A stretch of DNA of 64,000 nt. Origin: Isoptericola croceus (GTDB lineage Bacteria > Actinomycetota > Actinomycetes > Actinomycetales > Cellulomonadaceae). Each line of letters opens with the position of its first letter. The stretch's first letter is position 1. The stretch lies in assembly GCF_029382255.1 (NCBI RefSeq), contig NZ_JARLLG010000003.1, positions 62,001 through 126,000 on the forward strand, given 5' to 3'. Below, piece by piece: positions 17,098 through 30,385 of the stretch. The notes beneath the pieces are model-generated. The model searched no databases and was not told the DNA's origin. It saw only the letters and a program-made list of their open reading frames with translations. A program made the position numbers and the translations under genes.

Positions 17098-17156
17098 TAC
17101 GCTGAGCCCGACCGACCCCCTTTAAAACCGTCCTGTGAGGCGGAGAAGGAGTCCCG
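17098..17156 (+). promoter_or_regulatory. pyr operon promoter and PyrR-binding leader
   Basis: TACGCT at 17098-17103 is a likely -10 box, giving a leader of about 45 nt. The leader carries TCCTGTGAGGCGGAGAAGGA (17131-17150), which matches the PyrR-recognition loop known from pyr attenuators (UCC-N-G-N-GAGG...GAGAAGG). Here the AAGGAG is also the pyrR ribosome site. UMP-bound PyrR would therefore be expected to block translation rather than cause termination. Confidence 0.75.
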
Positions 17157-17768
17157 TTGAACCCTGGCCCTGCCCTGCCTGAAGTCCCCGAGCCGGACGG
17201 CACCACCGTCCTCGGAGCGAGCGACGTCGCTCGCGCACTGACGCGCATCGCCCACGAGATCGTGGAGCGTTCCCGTGGGGTCGACGACCTCGTCCTCCTC
17301 GGCATCCCGACCCGTGGCGTGACCCTCGCACGGCGGCTCGCCGAGCGGCTCGCACAGATCGACCCCGCCTTCGACGCCGACGCCTGCACCGGAGAGCTCG
17401 ACGTCACCATGTACCGCGACGACCTGCGTCGCCAGCCGACCAGGGCCGTCGGTATCACCCGTCTGCCCGCGGTCGGGATCGAGGACAAGACGGTCGTGCT
17501 CGTCGACGACGTGCTCTTCTCCGGGCGGACCATCCGTGCCGCGCTCGATGCCCTCGGCGACCTCGGCCGGCCCCGTGCCGTACGGCTCGCCTGCCTCGTC
17601 GACCGCGGCCACCGTGAGGTGCCGATCCGCCCCGACTTCGTCGGCAAGAACCTGCCCACCGCCCAGAGCGAGCGCGTCCGGGTGCGGCTCGCCGAGGTCG
17701 ACGACGTCGCCGACGCCGTGGTGATCGCCGGCCGTGACGGGTCGACGGACGTCAGGAGCACGCGATGA
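17157..17768 (+). CDS. pyrR: PyrR, UMP-sensing pyr regulator / uracil phosphoribosyltransferase
   Basis: A 203-residue type I phosphoribosyltransferase that binds pyr mRNA in response to UMP and can make UMP from uracil and PRPP. The PRPP-binding motif [20 protein letters not shown] is clear, as are [19 protein letters not shown] and the [16 protein letters not shown] tail. It starts at TTG 17157, placed 5 nt after AAGGAG. The leader carries its own RNA target. The stop overlaps the pyrB ATG by four bases, beginning a chain of overlaps that runs through pyrF. Confidence 0.94.
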   Translation: MNPGPALPEVPEPDGTTVLGASDVARALTRIAHEIVERSRGVDDLVLLGIPTRGVTLARRLAERLAQIDPAFDADACTGELDVTMYRDDLRRQPTRAVGITRLPAVGIEDKTVVLVDDVLFSGRTIRAALDALGDLGRPRAVRLACLVDRGHREVPIRPDFVGKNLPTAQSERVRVRLAEVDDVADAVVIAGRDGSTDVRSTR

Positions 17769-18766
17769 GGCACCTGCTGTCCACCGCAGACCTGTCCAAG
17801 GACGAGGCCGTCGGCCTGCTCGACACCGCGGCCCAGATGGCCGCGACCCAGTCGCGGGAGATCAAGAAGCTCCCCACCCTGCGGGGGCGCACGGTCGTCA
17901 ACCTCTTCTTCGAGGACTCCACCCGGACCCGCATCTCGTTCGAGACGGCGGCGAAGCGACTGAGCGCGGACGTCATCAACTTCTCCGCCAAGGGCTCCAG
18001 CGTGTCCAAGGGCGAGTCCCTGAAGGACACCGCGCTGACCCTCCACGCCATGGGCGCCGACGCCGTCGTCGTGCGGCACTGGGCCTCCGGGGCGCCTTAC
18101 CAGCTCGCGCACGCCGGCTGGCTCGACGCCGCGGTGCTCAACGCCGGCGACGGGACGCACATGCACCCCACCCAGGCGTTGCTCGACGCCTACACGATGC
18201 GGCGCCACCTCGCCGGTCGCGCCGGCGGTCTGGCGGCCCCGGCCGACGACGGCGTCGGCGCGGACCTGGCCGGGCTGCGCATCGCCATCGTCGGGGACGT
18301 GCTGCACTCGCGCGTCGCGCGGGCGAACGTGGCGCTGCTGCACACCCTCGGAGCAGAGGTGACCCTCGTGGCGCCGCCGACCCTCGTGCCGGTCGGGGTG
18401 GAGGCGTGGCCGTGCCGCACCTCCTACGACCTCGACGCCACGCTGGCCGACTGGCGCCCCGACGCGGTGATGATGCTGCGGGTACAGCGTGAGCGGATGT
18501 CCGGCGGCGCCGGCGCGTTCTTCCCGAGCCCGCTGGAGTACACCCGCTACTACGGCCTGGACGCGCGCCGGCTCGCGCAGCTGGCCGACCACGCGATCGT
18601 CATGCACCCAGGCCCCATGAACCGCGGGCTGGAGATCTCCGCGGAGGCCGCGGACTCCGACAAGGCCGTGATCGTCGAGCAGGTCGCCAACGGCATCGCC
18701 GTACGCATGGCGGCCCTCTACCTGCTGATGGCCGGGGACCGCTCGGCAGAAGGGAACGACCTGTGA
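17765..18766 (+). CDS. pyrB: Aspartate carbamoyltransferase catalytic subunit
   Basis: A 333-residue enzyme that joins carbamoyl phosphate and aspartate, the committed step of pyrimidine synthesis. [19 protein letters not shown] is the carbamoyl-phosphate site, and [18 protein letters not shown] is the second signature. [19 protein letters not shown] starts the aspartate domain, and the late HPGPMNRG motif is present. There is no pyrI regulatory chain. A short insertion rich in Ala/Gly/Asp (about 153-170) precedes the aspartate domain. The stop overlaps the pyrC GTG. Confidence 0.95.
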   Translation: MRHLLSTADLSKDEAVGLLDTAAQMAATQSREIKKLPTLRGRTVVNLFFEDSTRTRISFETAAKRLSADVINFSAKGSSVSKGESLKDTALTLHAMGADAVVVRHWASGAPYQLAHAGWLDAAVLNAGDGTHMHPTQALLDAYTMRRHLAGRAGGLAAPADDGVGADLAGLRIAIVGDVLHSRVARANVALLHTLGAEVTLVAPPTLVPVGVEAWPCRTSYDLDATLADWRPDAVMMLRVQRERMSGGAGAFFPSPLEYTRYYGLDARRLAQLADHAIVMHPGPMNRGLEISAEAADSDKAVIVEQVANGIAVRMAALYLLMAGDRSAEGNDL

Positions 18767-20112
18767 GCACGGACCTGACCATGGGCACCATCACCTACGT
18801 CCTGCGGGGCGTGCGACCTCTCGGCGGCGACGCCGTCGACGTCGTGCTCGCCGACGGCGTCGTGGCCGAGGTCGCCGAGGCCGGCTCGGCCACGGCTGAG
18901 GGCGCCACGGTGATCGAGGCTGCCGACCACGTGCTCCTGCCGGGCCTGGTCGACCTGCACACCCATCTGCGTGAACCAGGCCGTGAGGACGCGGAGACCG
19001 TGGCGTCGGGGACCCGGGCCGCCGCCGTCGGCGGCTTCACGGCCGTGCACGCGATGGCGAACACGTCCCCGGTCGCGGACACCGCCGGAGTGGTCGAGCA
19101 GGTGCACCGGCTGGGCCAGCAGGCCGGCTGGGCCGACGTCCACCCGGTCGGTGCGGTGACCGTCGGGCTGGACGGTGTGCGGCTGGCCGAGCTGGGCGCG
19201 ATGGCGGACTCCGCGGCGCGGGTCCGGGTCTTCTCGGACGACGGCAAGTGCGTGCACGACCCGATCCTGATGCGCCGGGCGCTGGAGTACGTCAAGGCGT
19301 TCGACGGCGTGGTGGCGCAGCACGCCCAGGAGCCGCGGCTGACCGAGGGCGCACAGATGAACGAGGGCGTCGTCTCCGCCCAGGTCGGCCTGGCGGGCTG
19401 GCCCGCCGTGGCGGAGGAGGCGATCATCGCCCGTGACGTGCTGCTGGCCGAGCACGTCGGTTCGCGCCTGCACGTGTGCCACCTGTCCACGGCAGGCTCG
19501 GTCGAGATCATCCGGTGGGCCAAGTCGCGGGGCATCGACGTCACCGCCGAGGTCACCCCGCACCACCTGATCCTCACCGACGACCTCGCGCGCACCTACG
19601 ACCCGACCTACAAGGTCAACCCGCCGCTGCGCACGGCGGCCGACGTCGAGGCCGTCCGGCAAGGGCTGGCGGACGGGACGATCGACATCGTGGCCACCGA
19701 CCACGCCCCGCACACCCGCGAGGACAAGGACTGCGAGTGGGGCGCGGCGGCGTTCGGCATGACCGGGCTCGAGACCGCGCTGAGCGTGGTCCAGCAGACG
19801 ATGGTCGACACCGGCCGGCTGACCTGGTCCGACGTCGCGCGGGTCCTGTCGACCGCCCCGGCCCGCATCGGCCGGATCGAGGCCACCCAGGGCCGGCCGA
19901 TCGCCGTGGGCGAGCCGGCCAACCTCACCCTGGTCGATCCCACCGCCACCCGCACGATCGACGGTGCGGCTCAGGCGACCTCGAGCGGCAACACGCCGTT
20001 CCGCGGCCACGAGCTGCCCGGCCAGGTGGTGGCCACGTTCCTGCGCGGGCGCGCCACCGTGCTCGACGGCGCACCGGTGGCCCCGGTCGACGGCGTGGTG
20101 AGCGCACCATGA
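18763..20112 (+). CDS. pyrC: Dihydroorotase
   Basis: A 449-residue type I dihydroorotase that closes carbamoyl aspartate to dihydroorotate. The metal-binding HxH signature is in [30 protein letters not shown], the [18 protein letters not shown] segment and the [16 protein letters not shown] motif supply the remaining metal and substrate ligands. It starts in a GTGA overlap with pyrB and ends in an ATGA overlap with a small membrane protein gene, as in the mycobacterial pyr operon. Confidence 0.95.
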   Translation: MSTDLTMGTITYVLRGVRPLGGDAVDVVLADGVVAEVAEAGSATAEGATVIEAADHVLLPGLVDLHTHLREPGREDAETVASGTRAAAVGGFTAVHAMANTSPVADTAGVVEQVHRLGQQAGWADVHPVGAVTVGLDGVRLAELGAMADSAARVRVFSDDGKCVHDPILMRRALEYVKAFDGVVAQHAQEPRLTEGAQMNEGVVSAQVGLAGWPAVAEEAIIARDVLLAEHVGSRLHVCHLSTAGSVEIIRWAKSRGIDVTAEVTPHHLILTDDLARTYDPTYKVNPPLRTAADVEAVRQGLADGTIDIVATDHAPHTREDKDCEWGAAAFGMTGLETALSVVQQTMVDTGRLTWSDVARVLSTAPARIGRIEATQGRPIAVGEPANLTLVDPTATRTIDGAAQATSSGNTPFRGHELPGQVVATFLRGRATVLDGAPVAPVDGVVSAP

Positions 20113-20651
20113 ACCTGCCGATGCCCGTCGCCGTCGGGATCTGGGTCGTGGTCGGGGTCCTCCTGCTCCTGCTCGTGCTGACCGGTCGCCGCCGCCTCGC
20201 CGCCCGCACCCGGCACCTGGTGCCGCAGCCGCCCGTGCTGCCCGGTCCGGACGTGCTCGGCGCGGTGCGGCTCGGCCCCCTCGAGGCGACCTATGTCTCG
20301 AGCACGCTGTCGGGCGACTGGCTTGCCCGTGTGGGTGCCCACGGCCTCGGTGACCGCAGCGCCGCCGAGGTCACCGTCCTCGACGGCGGCGTCGTCGTCG
20401 ACCGCGACGGCGGCGCGCCTCTCCTGGTCCCGGCTGCTGCCCTGCGCGGCGTCGGTACCGCCCCCGGCATGGCCGGCAAGTACGTCGGCCGCGACGGACT
20501 GGTCGTCCTGACCTGGGAGGTACCGTCCGACGGCGAGACCGACGCCGCGCTGCTCGACACCGGGCTGCGCACCCGCCGCACGGCGGACAACGCACGGCTC
20601 GTCGAGGCCGTGAGCTCCCTGATCACCCCGAGCACGAAGGACACGAAGTGA
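20109..20651 (+). CDS. Membrane-anchored protein of the pyr operon (Rv1382-like position)
   Basis: A 180-residue protein with one N-terminal membrane helix (about 5-25), a basic RRRLAARTR turn and a soluble PH-like beta domain. The same place between pyrC and carA is filled by a membrane protein (Rv1382) in Mycobacterium tuberculosis, and this looks like its counterpart. The function is unknown. Both ends overlap neighbours by four bases, so it is translated with pyrimidine enzymes. Whether it takes part in pyrimidine metabolism is not shown by sequence. Confidence 0.7.
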   Translation: MNLPMPVAVGIWVVVGVLLLLLVLTGRRRLAARTRHLVPQPPVLPGPDVLGAVRLGPLEATYVSSTLSGDWLARVGAHGLGDRSAAEVTVLDGGVVVDRDGGAPLLVPAAALRGVGTAPGMAGKYVGRDGLVVLTWEVPSDGETDAALLDTGLRTRRTADNARLVEAVSSLITPSTKDTK

Positions 20652-21930
20652 CCTCCAGCACCAGCACCGACCCGGCGGTCCTCGTCCTCGAGGACGGCAC
20701 GGTCGCCCGCGGCATCGCCTATGGCGCCCGCGGCACCACCGTCGGCGAGATCGTCTTCTCCACCGGGATGACCGGCTACCAGGAGACGCTGACCGACCCG
20801 TCCTACCACCGCCAGATCGTCGTGATGACTGCCCCGCACGTGGGAAACACCGGTGTGAACGACGAAGACCCCGAGTCCCACAAGATCTGGGTCGCCGGCT
20901 ACGTCCTGCGCGACCCGGCGCGACGCGCCTCGAGCTGGCGCTCCCAGGGCGACCTGGCCGACGAGCTCGCGACCCAGGGTGTCGTCGGCATCGCCGAGGT
21001 CGACACCCGCTTCCTGACCCGGCACCTGCGCGAGCTCGGTGTGATGCGCGCCGGCATCTTCTCCGGCGACGACCTGGTGCGCGACGGCGCCGAACGCGAC
21101 GTGGCCGATCTCGTCGCCGAGGTGCGCGACGCCCCGCAGATGGCCGGTGCCGACCTGGCCCGCGAGGTCAGCACCACCGAGGCCTACACGGTCGAGCCGC
21201 GCGGGCTCGCCGCCGGTGCCGACCCCGTCGCGACCGTCGTGGCGGTCGACCTGGGGATCAAGTCCATGACGCCGGTGCGGTTGGCCGAGCGAGGCGTGCG
21301 TGTTCATGTGGTCCCGCAGTCGAGCACCGTCGCCGACGTCGAGGCGCTGCTGCCCGCCGACGCCCCGGGCGGGGTGTTCTTCTCCAACGGCCCCGGCGAC
21401 CCGTCGGCGGCGACCGCCGAGATCGACCTGCTGCGCGGGGTGCTGGATCGGCGGATCCCGTTCTTCGGCATCTGCTTCGGCAACCAGCTCTTCGGCCGTG
21501 CGCTCGGCTACGGCACCTACAAGCTCGGTTACGGCCACCGTGGCATCAACCAGCCCGTGATGGACCGCACCACCGGCAAGGTCGAGGTCACCGCGCAGAA
21601 CCACGGGTTCGCCGTGGACGCGCCGGTGGACGCGGTGAGCACCGCGCCGTACGACGACGAGCGCGCTGACCAGGGCATCGAAGGATCCCGCTACGGCAGG
21701 GTCATCGTGTCCCACGTCGGGCTCAACGACCAGGTCGTCGAGGGACTGACCGCGCTCGACCTGCCGGCCTTCTCCGTCCAGTACCACCCCGAGGCCGCTG
21801 CCGGACCCCACGACAGCGCCTACCTGTTCGACCGCTTCGTCGAGCTCATGACCACCCGCGAGCCCGTGACCGTGCCGGCCAGCGCCCTCGCGGCGTTGAC
21901 CGACGGCACCACCGGCGATAAGGAGAACTG

Positions 21931-21931
<1 letters not shown>
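20648..21931 (+). CDS. carA: Carbamoyl phosphate synthase small subunit
   Basis: A 427-residue glutamine amidotransferase subunit that feeds ammonia to Car[21 protein letters not shown] and the [16 protein letters not shown] segment form the N-terminal domain. The class I amidotransferase domain shows [12 protein letters not shown], the nucleophile cysteine in [16 protein letters not shown] and the catalytic H-x-E in [13 protein letters not shown]. It starts in a GTGA overlap and ends in TGATG with carB, preceded by an AAGGAG ribosome site for the next gene. Confidence 0.95.
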
Positions 21932-25298
<3,367 letters not shown>

Positions 25299-25302
<4 letters not shown>

Positions 25303-26168
25303 GCCCCAGGGTGCCGGGACGTGTGCCGTTCGGCGCCCGGCTCGCGGCGGCGATGGACGATCTCGGCCCGCTGTGCGTCGGGATCGACCCGCACGGGCCG
25401 CTGCTGGCCGACTGGGGGCTGCCCGACGACGCCACGGGCGTGCGTGAGTTCGGGCTGCGGGTGGTCGACGCCCTGGGCGGCCGGGTGGCGGCCTTCAAGC
25501 CCCAGGCGGCGTTCTTCGAACGCCACGGCTCGCGCGGGCTCGCCGCACTCGAAGAGGTCCTGGCGGCGGCCCAGGCGGCCGGGACGCTGACGATCGTCGA
25601 CGCCAAGCGGGGCGACATCGGCTCGACCATGGCCGGGTACGCGGACGCGTTCCTCGCCGACGGTTCGCCGCTGGCGGGCGATGCGGTCACGTTGTCGCCG
25701 TACCTCGGCTTCGGTGCGTTGTCGCCGGCACTCGACACGGCCGCGGCCACGGGTCGTGGCGTGTTCGTGCTGTGCCTCACCTCGAACCCCGAGGGCGCCG
25801 CCGTCCAGCATGCGGTCGGTGCGGACGGGCGCAGCACCGCGGCGTCGGTCGCGGCCCAGGCGGCAGCGTGCAACGAGGGTGCGGCACCGCTGGGTTCGGT
25901 GGGGCTCGTGGTCGGTGCCACCGTCGGTGGTGCGGCCCGCTCCACCGGCACGGACCTGGAGGCCGTGAACGGACCGTTGCTGGCCCCGGGCGTCGGTGCG
26001 CAGGGGGCGGGTGAGCAGGAGCTGACGGACGTCTTCGGCGCCGCGCGCAGGAACGTGCTCGCCTCGTCCTCCCGGGGGGTCCTCGCAGCCGGTCCGGAGG
26101 CGGTGGGGCTGCTCCGCGCGGCCGAGCGGTCGGTCGCCGAGGTGCGGTCGGCGTTGCGCCCGCGCTGA
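25299..26168 (+). CDS. pyrF: Orotidine 5'-phosphate decarboxylase (actinobacterial type 2)
   Basis: A 289-residue TIM-barrel enzyme that makes [35 protein letters not shown] and the catalytic [20 protein letters not shown] motif are characteristic of the longer type 2 PyrF found in Actinobacteria. [12 protein letters not shown] and APGVGAQGA complete the phosphate site. It is the last gene of the overlapping pyr run. No pyrD or pyrK gene is present between carB and pyrF, so dihydroorotate dehydrogenase must be encoded elsewhere. Confidence 0.94.
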
Positions 26169-26286
26169 CCGGCGCCGATGTCGGAAGACTCACACGAGTT
26201 CACCCGCGGTGCGCCCGGTTCGGGGCGTTTGAGCGGCTATGCGGCGCGGGATCTGCCCCCAGGTGTCCGGCAGGGGGCGCCAGCGA

Positions 26287-26315
26287 TTGCCGCCGCCGCA
26301 GGTCGTGGCTACTTT
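26287..26315 (+). promoter_or_regulatory. Promoter of mihF
   Basis: TTGCCG (26287-26292), a 17-bp spacer and TACTTT (26310-26315) form a good sigma-70-type promoter 46 bp before the mihF start. It lies in the roughly 190-bp gap after pyrF. The rest of that gap shows nothing recognisable. Confidence 0.6.
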
Positions 26316-26361
26316 CGAGGGAGCAGTACGTCCTGTCGGTTCGATTGAGTAGGTGACTTGC

Positions 26362-26673
26362 GTGGCCCTTCCTCCACTCACCCCGGAACAGCGTGCGGCG
26401 GCCCTCGAGAAGGCGGCCGAGGCACGGCGAATCCGGGCCGAGATCAAGAACCGTCTGAAGTACTCCCAGGGGTCGCTCCGGGAGGTGATCGAGCAGGGCC
26501 AGTCGGACGACATCGTGGGCAAGCTCAAGGTCGTCTCGCTGCTGGAGTCGCTCCCGGGAGTCGGTAAGGTGAAGGCCCGGGCGATCATGGAAGAGATCGG
26601 GATCGCCGAGACCCGCCGTGTCCGTGGCCTCGGGCCGCACCAGGCCCAGGCGCTCATCGAGAGGTTTGGCTGA
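26362..26673 (+). CDS. mihF: Actinobacterial integration host factor mIHF
   Basis: A 103-residue nucleoid-associated protein that binds and bends DNA and is unique to Actinobacteria. The sequence [20 protein letters not shown] and the [19 protein letters not shown] helix-hairpin-helix-like segment are diagnostic, as is the closing [17 protein letters not shown]. The GTG at 26362 gives the family-standard start (M/V-ALPPL) and follows an AGGTGA ribosome site. The upstream GTG at 26353 would add three residues. It is immediately upstream of gmk, as expected in the phylum. Confidence 0.94.
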   Translation: MALPPLTPEQRAAALEKAAEARRIRAEIKNRLKYSQGSLREVIEQGQSDDIVGKLKVVSLLESLPGVGKVKARAIMEEIGIAETRRVRGLGPHQAQALIERFG

Positions 26674-27340
26674 GATTTCCGCTTCACGCGCCGGTGTGCC
26701 GGCACCCCAGGGGGCCGGTCCCGACGACGTCGTGCGCGGCCCGGCACGTCTGACCGTGCTGGCCGGCCCGACGGCCGTCGGCAAGGGCACCGTCTCGGCC
26801 GACATCCGTGCTCGCTACCCCGAGGTGTGGCTGTCGGTGTCGGCCACGACGCGCCCGCCGCGGCCGGGGGAGGTGCACGGCGTGCACTACCTCTTCGTCG
26901 GCGCCGACGAGTTCGACCGGATGGTGGCTGCCGGCGAGATGCTCGAGTGGGCCGTCGTGCACGGGCGGCACCGCTACGGCACGCCGCGCGGGCCGGTGGT
27001 CGAGCACCTGGCCGCGGGTCGGCCGACGCTGCTGGAGATCGACCTGCAGGGTGCGCGGCAGGTCCGCGACGCGGTGCGTGCTGCCGGCCTCGACGCGCAG
27101 TTCGTGTTCCTGGCGCCACCGAGCCGCGACGAGCTGGTCCGTCGGCTCGTCGGCCGCGGCACCGAGGACGCCGCTGAACGAGAGCGTCGCCTGGCGACCG
27201 CCGAGGTCGAGATGGCTTCCGAGCCGGAGTTCGACGTCACGATCGTGAACGACGACGTCACCCGGGCCACGGACGAGCTCGCGCGGCTGCTGGGCGTGCG
27301 GGCCGGGGGCGCCGCCCCCGCGACCTCGCACTCTGCTTGA
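26666..27340 (+). CDS. gmk: Guanylate kinase
   Basis: A kinase of about 224 residues phosphorylating GMP to GDP. The Walker A loop reads [17 protein letters not shown], slightly altered from the common GPSGVGKGT. The GMP-binding segment is [20 protein letters not shown], and [12 protein letters not shown] and [18 protein letters not shown] follow. The start is uncertain. TTG at 26666, overlapping mihF by 8 bp, is used, with GTG at 26696 as an alternative giving a shorter N-terminal tail. Confidence 0.9.
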   Translation: MAEISASRAGVPAPQGAGPDDVVRGPARLTVLAGPTAVGKGTVSADIRARYPEVWLSVSATTRPPRPGEVHGVHYLFVGADEFDRMVAAGEMLEWAVVHGRHRYGTPRGPVVEHLAAGRPTLLEIDLQGARQVRDAVRAAGLDAQFVFLAPPSRDELVRRLVGRGTEDAAERERRLATAEVEMASEPEFDVTIVNDDVTRATDELARLLGVRAGGAAPATSHSA

Positions 27341-27350
27341 TCGCGGCGGG

Positions 27351-27422
27351 TAGACTGGACGTCGACCCTCGTTCTTGATCCTTCCCCTATTCCTGTACCT
27401 TGCCGGTGGCCGTCGCCACCGG
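27351..27422 (+). promoter_or_regulatory. rpoZ -10 box and leader hairpin
   Basis: TAGACT (27351-27356) is a likely -10 box giving a leader of about 85 nt. The leader contains a 7-bp hairpin, CCGGTGG/CCACCGG with a 6-nt loop (27403-27422), upstream of the ribosome site. Confidence 0.45.
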
Positions 27423-27449
27423 TTCGTACGTCTGCTTGGAGTGACTCAC

Positions 27450-27797
27450 ATGGCCGGAACCGTGCCCCAGCCCATCGGCATCACCGACCCGCCGATCGAC
27501 GACCTGCTCACGCACAGCGAGTCCAAGTACGGCCTCGTGCTGTACGCGTCGAAGCGCGCACGCCAGATCAACGCGTACTACGCGCAGCTCAACGAGGGCC
27601 TGCTGGAGAACGTCGGCCCGCTGGTGGACACCCGCGTGCAGGAGAAGCCGCTGTCGATCGCGATGCGTGAGATCAACGAGGGTCTGTTGACCGCGGAGCC
27701 CGCCGAGCCCGCCCCCGAGCAACCGGCCGCGCCTGCGGTTCCCGAGAGCTTCGAGAACGCCGAGTCGGAGCAGGCCGCCGGCGACGAGATCGTCTGA
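27450..27797 (+). CDS. rpoZ: DNA-directed RNA polymerase omega subunit
   Basis: A 115-residue subunit that helps assemble RNA polymerase by folding around the beta' C-terminus. [20 protein letters not shown] followed by [20 protein letters not shown] is the actinobacterial omega signature. The C-terminal third is an acidic, Ala/Pro/Glu-rich tail. The ATG at 27450 follows GGAG by 8 nt. It sits between gmk and coaBC, the usual order in the phylum. Confidence 0.94.
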   Translation: MAGTVPQPIGITDPPIDDLLTHSESKYGLVLYASKRARQINAYYAQLNEGLLENVGPLVDTRVQEKPLSIAMREINEGLLTAEPAEPAPEQPAAPAVPESFENAESEQAAGDEIV

Positions 27798-27819
27798 CCC
27801 CGGCTGTGCACGCACCGCG

Positions 27820-29055
27820 ATGAGGATCCTGCTGGGAGTCAGCGGCGGCGTCGCCGCGTACAAGGCGGTGCTGCTGCTGCGGCTGCTGCGTGAGCAGGGC
27901 CACGCGGTGCGCGTGGTCCCGACGGCTGCTGCGTTGCGGTTCGTGGGTGCCCCCACCTTCGAGGCGCTGTCCGGGGAACCGGTCAGCTCCGAGGTGTTCG
28001 ACGACGTCCCCGGCGTCCAGCACGTCGCGCTCGGTCAGGGGGCCGACCTCGTGATCGTGGCGCCTGCCACGGCGGACCTGCTGGCGCGGGCCGCGGCGGG
28101 CCGCGCCGACGACCTGCTCACGTCCACGCTGCTGGTCGCCCGCTGTCCGGTGGTGATGGCGCCGGCGATGCACACCGAGATGTGGGAGCACCCGGCGACC
28201 CGGGCGAACGTGGCGACGCTGCGTGACCGGGGCGTGCAGGTCCTCGAACCGGCCAGCGGCCGGCTGACCGGTGCCGACACCGGCCCGGGGCGGCTGCCCG
28301 AGCCCGAGGACATCGCCCGCGACGCCCTGGCGGCGGCCGGCGTGGGTGGTTCTGCGGCATCGCACGACCTGACCGGTCGCCGCGTCGTGGTCTCCGCGGG
28401 CGGGACCCGCGAACCGATCGACCCGGTGCGCTTCATCGGCAACCGTTCCAGCGGTCGGCAGGGTGTGGCGCTGGCAGCCGCCGCCGCGGCCCGCGGCGCC
28501 GAGGTGACGCTGGTGGCGGCGAACCTGCCGGACGGGCTGACCGCAGCGCTGGCCGCGACGTCGGGCACCACGGTGGTCGACGTGTCCTCGACCGCCGAGC
28601 TGCGTGCGGCGGTGCGCGAGGCGGCCGTGGCCGCCGATGCCGTGGTCATGGCCGCTGCCGTGGCGGACTTCCGCCCGGCGGCTGCGCCGACGGCGAAGAT
28701 CAAGAAGGTCGCGGGTGCGGCGCCCGCGCCGATCGAGCTGGTCGAGAACCCGGACGTGCTCGCCGAGCTGGCCGCGGACCGGCTCCGTGCCGGGCAGGTG
28801 GTGGTCGGGTTCGCCGCGGAGACCGGCGACGACGCCGGCTCCGTCCTCGAGCACGGCCGGGCCAAGGCTCGTCGCAAGGGGGCCGACCTGCTGGCGGTGA
28901 ACGCCGTCGGGGAGAGCCTGGGGTTCGGCACGGACGTCAACGACGTCACCGTGCTCGACGCGCACGGTGAGCTGGTGACGGCGGTGGCCGGGTCGAAGCG
29001 GGAGGTCGCGGACGGCCTGTGGGACGCGGTGACCAAGCTTCTTCCCAGCATATGA
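27820..29055 (+). CDS. coaBC: Bifunctional phosphopantothenoylcysteine decarboxylase/synthetase
   Basis: A 411-residue CoA-pathway enzyme. The N-terminal CoaC flavoprotein begins LLGVSGGVAAYKAVLLLRLL and has the active-site histidine in VQHVALGQGADL. Its PxMNxxMW substrate motif appears as PAMHTEMW. The C-terminal CoaB domain starts near residue 184 (RRVVVSAGGTREPIDPVRFI) and carries AAVADFRP and the KIKKVAG lysine cluster that binds CTP and substrate. It makes phosphopantetheine from phosphopantothenate and cysteine in two steps. It begins 22 bp after rpoZ. Confidence 0.95.
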   Translation: MRILLGVSGGVAAYKAVLLLRLLREQGHAVRVVPTAAALRFVGAPTFEALSGEPVSSEVFDDVPGVQHVALGQGADLVIVAPATADLLARAAAGRADDLLTSTLLVARCPVVMAPAMHTEMWEHPATRANVATLRDRGVQVLEPASGRLTGADTGPGRLPEPEDIARDALAAAGVGGSAASHDLTGRRVVVSAGGTREPIDPVRFIGNRSSGRQGVALAAAAAARGAEVTLVAANLPDGLTAALAATSGTTVVDVSSTAELRAAVREAAVAADAVVMAAAVADFRPAAAPTAKIKKVAGAAPAPIELVENPDVLAELAADRLRAGQVVVGFAAETGDDAGSVLEHGRAKARRKGADLLAVNAVGESLGFGTDVNDVTVLDAHGELVTAVAGSKREVADGLWDAVTKLLPSI

Positions 29056-29118
29056 GACAGTCTCGCTGAGTGAGACGTTTTCGCCCCCTCGATGCCCGGT
29101 CTTCGGTGCCTGGGGACG

Positions 29119-29130
29119 TAGGGTGATCGC
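29119..29130 (+). promoter_or_regulatory. Leaderless -10 box of metK
   Basis: TAGGGT at 29119-29124 ends 6 nt before the metK ATG, predicting a transcript that starts at the start codon. No SAM riboswitch fits in the 75-bp gap. Confidence 0.55.
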
Positions 29131-30336
29131 ATGACCGATGCGCTGCGCCTCTTCACGTCCGAGTCCGTGACCGAGGGACACCCGGACAAGGTGTGCGACC
29201 AGATTTCCGACGCCATCCTGGACGCGCTCATCGCGCAGGACCCGCACTCGCGCGTCGCCGTGGAGACGATGGTCACCACCGGGCTGGTGCACGTCGCGGG
29301 CGAGGTGACGACCGAGGCCTACGTGGAGATCCCGCAGATCGTGCGCGAGGTGGTGCGTGGCATCGGCTACACGTCCTCGGCCATCGGGTTCGACGGCGAC
29401 TCGTGCGGGGTGTCCGTGTCCATCGGGCAGCAGTCACCCGACATCGCGGCCGGCGTCGACAAGGCGCTCGAGCTGCGCATCGACTCCGGTGACCTGGACC
29501 CGCTCGACGCGCAGGGTGCAGGCGACCAGGGCCTGATGTTCGGGTACGCCACCGACGAGACGCCTGCGCTGATGCCGCTGCCGATCTGGTTGGCGCACCG
29601 GCTCTCGGAGCGCCTGGCCGAGGTCCGCAAGTCCGGCGCCGTGTCGGGGCTGCGGCCCGACGGCAAGACGCAGGTCACCGTCGGCTACGACGGCGACCGT
29701 CCGGTGCGGCTGGACACCGTGGTGCTCTCCACCCAGCACGACGCGGACGTCGAGCAGGACAAGCTCTTCCGGGAGGTCGCCGACCACGTCATCAACCCGG
29801 TGGTCGACGAGGTCGCGGCGGCGGTGGGTCTGGAGACCGCCGACGTGCGCCTCATCGTCAACCCGACGGGCAAGTTCGTCGTGGGCGGGCCGCAGGGCGA
29901 CGCCGGGCTGACGGGCCGCAAGATCATCGTCGACACCTACGGCGGGATGGCCCGGCACGGCGGCGGGGCGTTCTCCGGCAAGGACCCCTCGAAGGTGGAC
30001 CGCTCGGCGGCCTACGCCATGCGGTGGGTGGCCAAGAACATCGTGGCCGCCGGGCTGGCCCGTCGCTGCGAGGTCCAGGTCGCCTACGCGATCGGCAAGG
30101 CGCACCCGGTCGGGCTGTACGTCGAGACCTTCGGCACGGAGACGGTCGCGCCCGAGCGCATCAGCGCCGCCATCCGGGAGGTCTTCGACCTGCGACCCGC
30201 CGCGATCGTGCGCGACCTGGACCTGCTGCGACCGGTCTACGGCCCGACGGCCGCCTACGGGCACTTCGGGCGCGAGCTGGACGGATTCACCTGGGAGCGC
30301 ACCGACCGCGTGGACGCGCTGCGCGCCGCGGTGTGA
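29131..30336 (+). CDS. metK: S-adenosylmethionine synthetase
   Basis: A 401-residue enzyme that makes SAM from methionine and ATP. The N-terminal [20 protein letters not shown] motif, the [16 protein letters not shown] hexapeptide region and the [20 protein letters not shown] phosphate loop are all present. The protein is a cytosolic tetramer in characterised homologues. It follows coaBC, as in many Actinobacteria, and appears to have its own leaderless promoter. It would supply the methyl donor for RsmB encoded downstream. Confidence 0.96.
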   Translation: MTDALRLFTSESVTEGHPDKVCDQISDAILDALIAQDPHSRVAVETMVTTGLVHVAGEVTTEAYVEIPQIVREVVRGIGYTSSAIGFDGDSCGVSVSIGQQSPDIAAGVDKALELRIDSGDLDPLDAQGAGDQGLMFGYATDETPALMPLPIWLAHRLSERLAEVRKSGAVSGLRPDGKTQVTVGYDGDRPVRLDTVVLSTQHDADVEQDKLFREVADHVINPVVDEVAAAVGLETADVRLIVNPTGKFVVGGPQGDAGLTGRKIIVDTYGGMARHGGGAFSGKDPSKVDRSAAYAMRWVAKNIVAAGLARRCEVQVAYAIGKAHPVGLYVETFGTETVAPERISAAIREVFDLRPAAIVRDLDLLRPVYGPTAAYGHFGRELDGFTWERTDRVDALRAAV

Positions 30337-30385
30337 GGCGAGACGTGAGTCCCGTCGAGTCGGTGACCCGTGGTTGCATGGCTTC

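Noticed and set aside
29056-29130. SAM riboswitch before metK
   Set aside because: The gap is only 75 bp, has no SAM-aptamer motifs and contains a -10 box next to the ATG.
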